From: Enterococcus sp. PF1-24 | GTDB taxonomy: Bacteria; Bacillota; Bacilli; Lactobacillales; Enterococcaceae | DNA: 64,000 nt | Reading direction: 5' to 3' | NCBI RefSeq assembly: GCF_029893325.1 | Contig: NZ_JARXWL010000003.1 | Span: forward strand, 85,118-149,117 | Shown here: positions 61,691-64,000 of the stretch, in pieces | Numbering within the stretch: the first letter of the stretch is position 1 | Layout: every line of letters begins with the position of its first letter | Made by a program: the position numbers and the translations under genes | Notes under the pieces: model-generated | What the model saw: the letters and a program-made list of their open reading frames with translations, nothing else | Told to the model about the DNA's origin: nothing | Database searches by the model: none

Positions 61691-62905
61691 GTGAAAAAAA
61701 TCTCTTTGACAAAACAGATTATCTTGGCAGTAGCTTTGGGGATTGTGCTAGGAATTATTTTTCCTAGCTTCTCTCAGAAGTTGGAAGTTGTAGGAACTAT
61801 TTTTTTACGATTAATGCAAATGGCGATTCCATTATTAGTTATGGGGCAAATTATTCAAGCTGTTGGTGGGATTCGTTTAAAGGAACTAACTAATTTAGGT
61901 GGTCGTACGATTTTAGTTTTTGGTACGTCTTCAATTTTAGCAGCAGCTTGGGGAATTTTATTTGCGAAGCTATTTCAACCAGGGAACGGTGTGGCTAGCG
62001 GAGAGATTGCTGGTAATGCAGTGAGTGCACAAACGATTTCGATTCATGAAACGCTTGTAGGCTTTTTCCCTAATAATATTTTTGCAGCTTTGTCAGAAGG
62101 TTCTATTGTACAAATTATTATCTTTTCAATCTTTTTCGGCTTGGCTTTAAGTAAATATCAAGAGAGTCATCCTGAATCTTTATTTAGTAAGTTTTTAGAT
62201 GAATTTAATGAGCTAGTGCTAAATGTAATTCGTTTTGTCATGGTTTTTGCACCAATCGGAATTGCGGCATTAATCAGTTCAACGATTAGTACATTAGGCT
62301 TAAGCATTGTTTTGCCATTATTGAAATATTTGTTAGTTTATGCTGTGGCAACCTTTAGTTTTATTGCTTTATGGGCGCTAGTGATTAGTATTTATTGTCG
62401 GGTGAGTCTGCTACAATTAATTCGTAATACTAGAGAAATGTCAATTATGGCTTTAGCGACCACTTCTTCAGCAGTAACTTTACCAACAGCTTTAGCGGAA
62501 AGCCGTAATAAAATTGGCTTAAGTGAGCGAGTAGCGAATTTAGTTTTAACTTTGGGGATGTCGTTAAATAGCAATGGTTCAGCGATGCACATGGCGATTA
62601 CTGTTGTGACGATTGCCCAGCTATATCAAATTGAATTTTCTATCGAAAATTGTTTGTATTTATCAGTTTTAGCAACTTTTGTGTCTTTGGCTAATGCGGT
62701 GGTGCCGGGAGCTGGTTTGGTTTCGTTGGCGATTATTGTGCCACAAATGGGTTTGCCAGTAGAAAGTATTGCTGTTTTTGCAGGAGTAGAATGGTTCGTG
62801 GGCATGTTGCGTACTATTTTAAATGTAAATTCAGATGTTTTTTCAGCGATTATTGTTGGTAAATCAGTTAATGAGTTGGATTATCAAATATTTAATAAAA
62901 AGTAA
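61691..62905 (+). CDS. Dicarboxylate/amino acid:cation symporter (DAACS)
   Basis: 404 aa, GltP/DctA fold, with the conserved serine-rich segment ATTSSAVTLPTALAES and the NSNGSAMHMAI helix-7-like motif. It couples uptake of a dicarboxylate or amino acid to protons or sodium. It starts at GTG 61691 behind GGAGGAG. The 120-base gap from carbamate kinase could hold its own promoter, though a role in the same pathway is possible. Confidence 0.85.
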   Translation: MKKISLTKQIILAVALGIVLGIIFPSFSQKLEVVGTIFLRLMQMAIPLLVMGQIIQAVGGIRLKELTNLGGRTILVFGTSSILAAAWGILFAKLFQPGNGVASGEIAGNAVSAQTISIHETLVGFFPNNIFAALSEGSIVQIIIFSIFFGLALSKYQESHPESLFSKFLDEFNELVLNVIRFVMVFAPIGIAALISSTISTLGLSIVLPLLKYLLVYAVATFSFIALWALVISIYCRVSLLQLIRNTREMSIMALATTSSAVTLPTALAESRNKIGLSERVANLVLTLGMSLNSNGSAMHMAITVVTIAQLYQIEFSIENCLYLSVLATFVSLANAVVPGAGLVSLAIIVPQMGLPVESIAVFAGVEWFVGMLRTILNVNSDVFSAIIVGKSVNELDYQIFNKK

Positions 62906-62955
62906 AATAAGAAGCTAGCGAAACTAGTCAGGGACTAAGTGGCTAGCTTCTTATT
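62906..62955. terminator. Bidirectional terminator between convergent genes
   Basis: AATAAGAAGCTAGC at 62906-62919 pairs perfectly with GCTAGCTTCTTATT at 62942-62955, with a smaller inner stem. It overlaps the stop of the acetyltransferase gene. Confidence 0.75.
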
Positions 62956-63421
62956 TGTCGAGTTTTTTAACCATACCTACAGTTTCAATCTTGAAGCCTA
63001 TTTTTTCATATAATTTAAGTGCTTTAACATTATCGTTAAAGGCCATCAAGGTTAATTGGTGATAATTTTTATTTTTGGCCACTTCTTCAGCAGCAGCTAA
63101 AAGTTTTGTCGCAATGCCTTGCTCTGTGAAATCTTCAGCGATAGCTAAGCGGTCAATGTGGCCGATTTTAGTCAAAGTTAGCCAGTCAGTTTTTTCATCT
63201 ATTTGAATAAAGCCAATCACTTTATTCGCATTTCTGGCAACTAAAATCGTGGTAGTTGCTGGTAAGTTCTCTAAATCACTAAGCATTAAATTGCGTTGTG
63301 TATTTTTGAAGGTTTGAACTGTTGTTTTTTCAGGACAAAAAGTGCTATCAGCTAGTCTACCAGCAAGCTGAATAATGCTTGCTTGATCAGATTCAGCTTG
63401 ATAAGGGCCGATTGTAATCAC
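62951..63421 (-). CDS. GNAT-family N-acetyltransferase
   Basis: 156 aa. The acetyl-CoA-binding stretch is DRLAIAEDFTEQGIATKLLA (RxxGxA-like variant EQGIAT), and the end is LMAFNDNVKALKLYEKIGFK. It starts at GTG 63421 behind GGAG. It acetylates an unknown amine. Single gene next to an IS. Confidence 0.82.
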   Translation of the reverse strand: MITIGPYQAESDQASIIQLAGRLADSTFCPEKTTVQTFKNTQRNLMLSDLENLPATTTILVARNANKVIGFIQIDEKTDWLTLTKIGHIDRLAIAEDFTEQGIATKLLAAAEEVAKNKNYHQLTLMAFNDNVKALKLYEKIGFKIETVGMVKKLDK

Positions 63422-63492
63422 GATTTTAGCTCCTAACTATTTAATAATAGGGGCTGTGACATAAGTAAATTATGTTCGTAGTTTCAAAAAAA

Positions 63493-63542
63493 AGAAATTC
63501 TATGAAAACCATTATGGTTTTGTGGGATTTCTGTTTTTTTAG
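63493..63542 (-). terminator. Hairpin inside the IS end
   Basis: Imperfect stem from AGAAAT at 63493 to ATTTCT at 63542, with an inner AAAACC/GGTTTT. It lies past the transposase stop; T-runs occur on both sides. Confidence 0.5.
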
Positions 63543-63559
63543 GTATGATTTAATTATTA

Positions 63560-64000
63560 TTATCTTACTTTTGATAGTTTCATCATATTTATTGCGGTAA
63601 TTAAAATGCCAGATTGCTTTCTGACTTTATCTATCCCTCTAACTGTATAACGTGTGAAACCTAAACAAGCCTTCATAAATCCGAAGACTGTTTCTACATC
63701 TATTTTTCTCCGTGCATAAATTTTACTGGTCTCCCGTGCTGAAAGCATCTCTGCTTGTTTGGCTTTATGATATTCCCATGCTGGATTGACACTGATTTTT
63801 CTTAGGTACCCCTTTGGGGTCAATGCTTCAGGTATCACTTTTTGATTTTCATCAAGTTTTTCGGCATGATATTCTTTTAAAACTCTGACAAATCCTTCTT
63901 TATCAGTTTTCTCACGATACGCATGGAAATTAAAGCGAACGCCTCTAGGATCGATATAGTAATCTTCTTCATAATAATTCCAATTTATCACTTTTCGCTC
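63560..64000 (-). CDS. IS1182-family transposase, C-terminal part (partial)
   Basis: The frame is open to the window edge, so this is the last 147 codons or so of a transposase usually near 450-550 residues. The C-terminal DDE Glu region is clear (ARRKIDVETVFGFMKACLGF, then TRYTVRGIDKVRKQSGILIT). A GTG at 63991 is not the true start. Confidence 0.82.
   Translation of the reverse strand, partial: ERKVINWNYYEEDYYIDPRGVRFNFHAYREKTDKEGFVRVLKEYHAEKLDENQKVIPEALTPKGYLRKISVNPAWEYHKAKQAEMLSARETSKIYARRKIDVETVFGFMKACLGFTRYTVRGIDKVRKQSGILITAINMMKLSKVR

Larger units (their letters stand above)
63451..64000 (-). mobile_element. IS1182-family element (right part outside window)
   Basis: Begins near GGGGCTGTGACATAAGT at 63451, a terminal-repeat-like sequence typical of this family, and runs to the window edge with its transposase gene on the minus strand. 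The other end is not visible. Confidence 0.65.

Noticed and set aside
1..64000. CRISPR array or rRNA operon
   Set aside because: No regular repeat-spacer series and no rRNA-like sequence were seen anywhere in the window.

Overview
The window reads as a low-GC Gram-positive genome of the Lactobacillales, most likely Enterococcus or a close relative. The basis is strong AGGAGG-type ribosome sites, frequent TTG/GTG starts, a YhaO-YhaN-YhaM repair/RNase cluster, a PrsA lipoprotein, a class A PBP, and S9 C-termini reading PGLKKARKASQFSKR. Calls come from reading the sequence; no database search was possible.

Layout. (1) 1-9350 is accessory DNA, probably the right part of one integrated element. 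It holds a divergent XRE regulator with operator repeats, decayed transporter and cobalamin-type radical SAM remnants, an SdpR/SdpI-like repressor-immunity pair, and a radical SAM RiPP locus (3197-9102). (2) 9351-40638 is a second element of about 31 kb, bounded by 54-bp direct repeats that each encode the last 15 codons of ribosomal protein S9 (rpsI). It carries a tyrosine integrase, a small excisionase-like protein, a Rep/relaxase, a candidate oriT and an FtsK/TcpA-like coupling ATPase, but no type IV secretion genes, so it looks like an integrative mobilizable element. Its cargo is a 405-aa unknown protein, IS debris, a deiminase/carbamoyltransferase/carbamate kinase operon with an IS-interrupted PucR regulator, and a PTS-linked sugar-acid operon. 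(3) 40639-63450 looks like core chromosome: RluA-type pseudouridine synthase, PBP, YheA-like protein, YhaO/N/M, a duplicated-domain secreted membrane protein, PrsA, then a PucR-controlled FdrA-YlbE/YlbF/carbamate kinase (oxamate carbamoyltransferase-type) operon. An IS1182-like element runs off the right end.

The most interesting system is the RiPP locus. The 63-aa precursor has no Cys, and its C-terminal half is rich in Asn at six-residue spacing (N32/N38; N40/N46/N52/N58; N54/N60). This is the spacing known from polytheonamide/aeronamide-type beta-helical proteusins. Next to it are a radical SAM enzyme with a lone C-terminal Cys, a PqqD-GNAT fusion, a NPPF-motif methyltransferase with a C-terminal PqqD-like domain, an ABC exporter and an AgrB-like protein lacking the catalytic Cys. 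The divergent SdpR/SdpI pair shares a symmetric operator with the operon. I infer a compact Gram-positive pathway for an epimerised and/or Asn-N-methylated membrane-active peptide.

Both the mobile element and the chromosome carry a PucR-linked route ending in carbamate kinase, that is, ATP from carbamoyl phosphate. Several accessory genes are broken by single-base changes in A-runs or by nonsense codons. These may be real decay or sequence errors.
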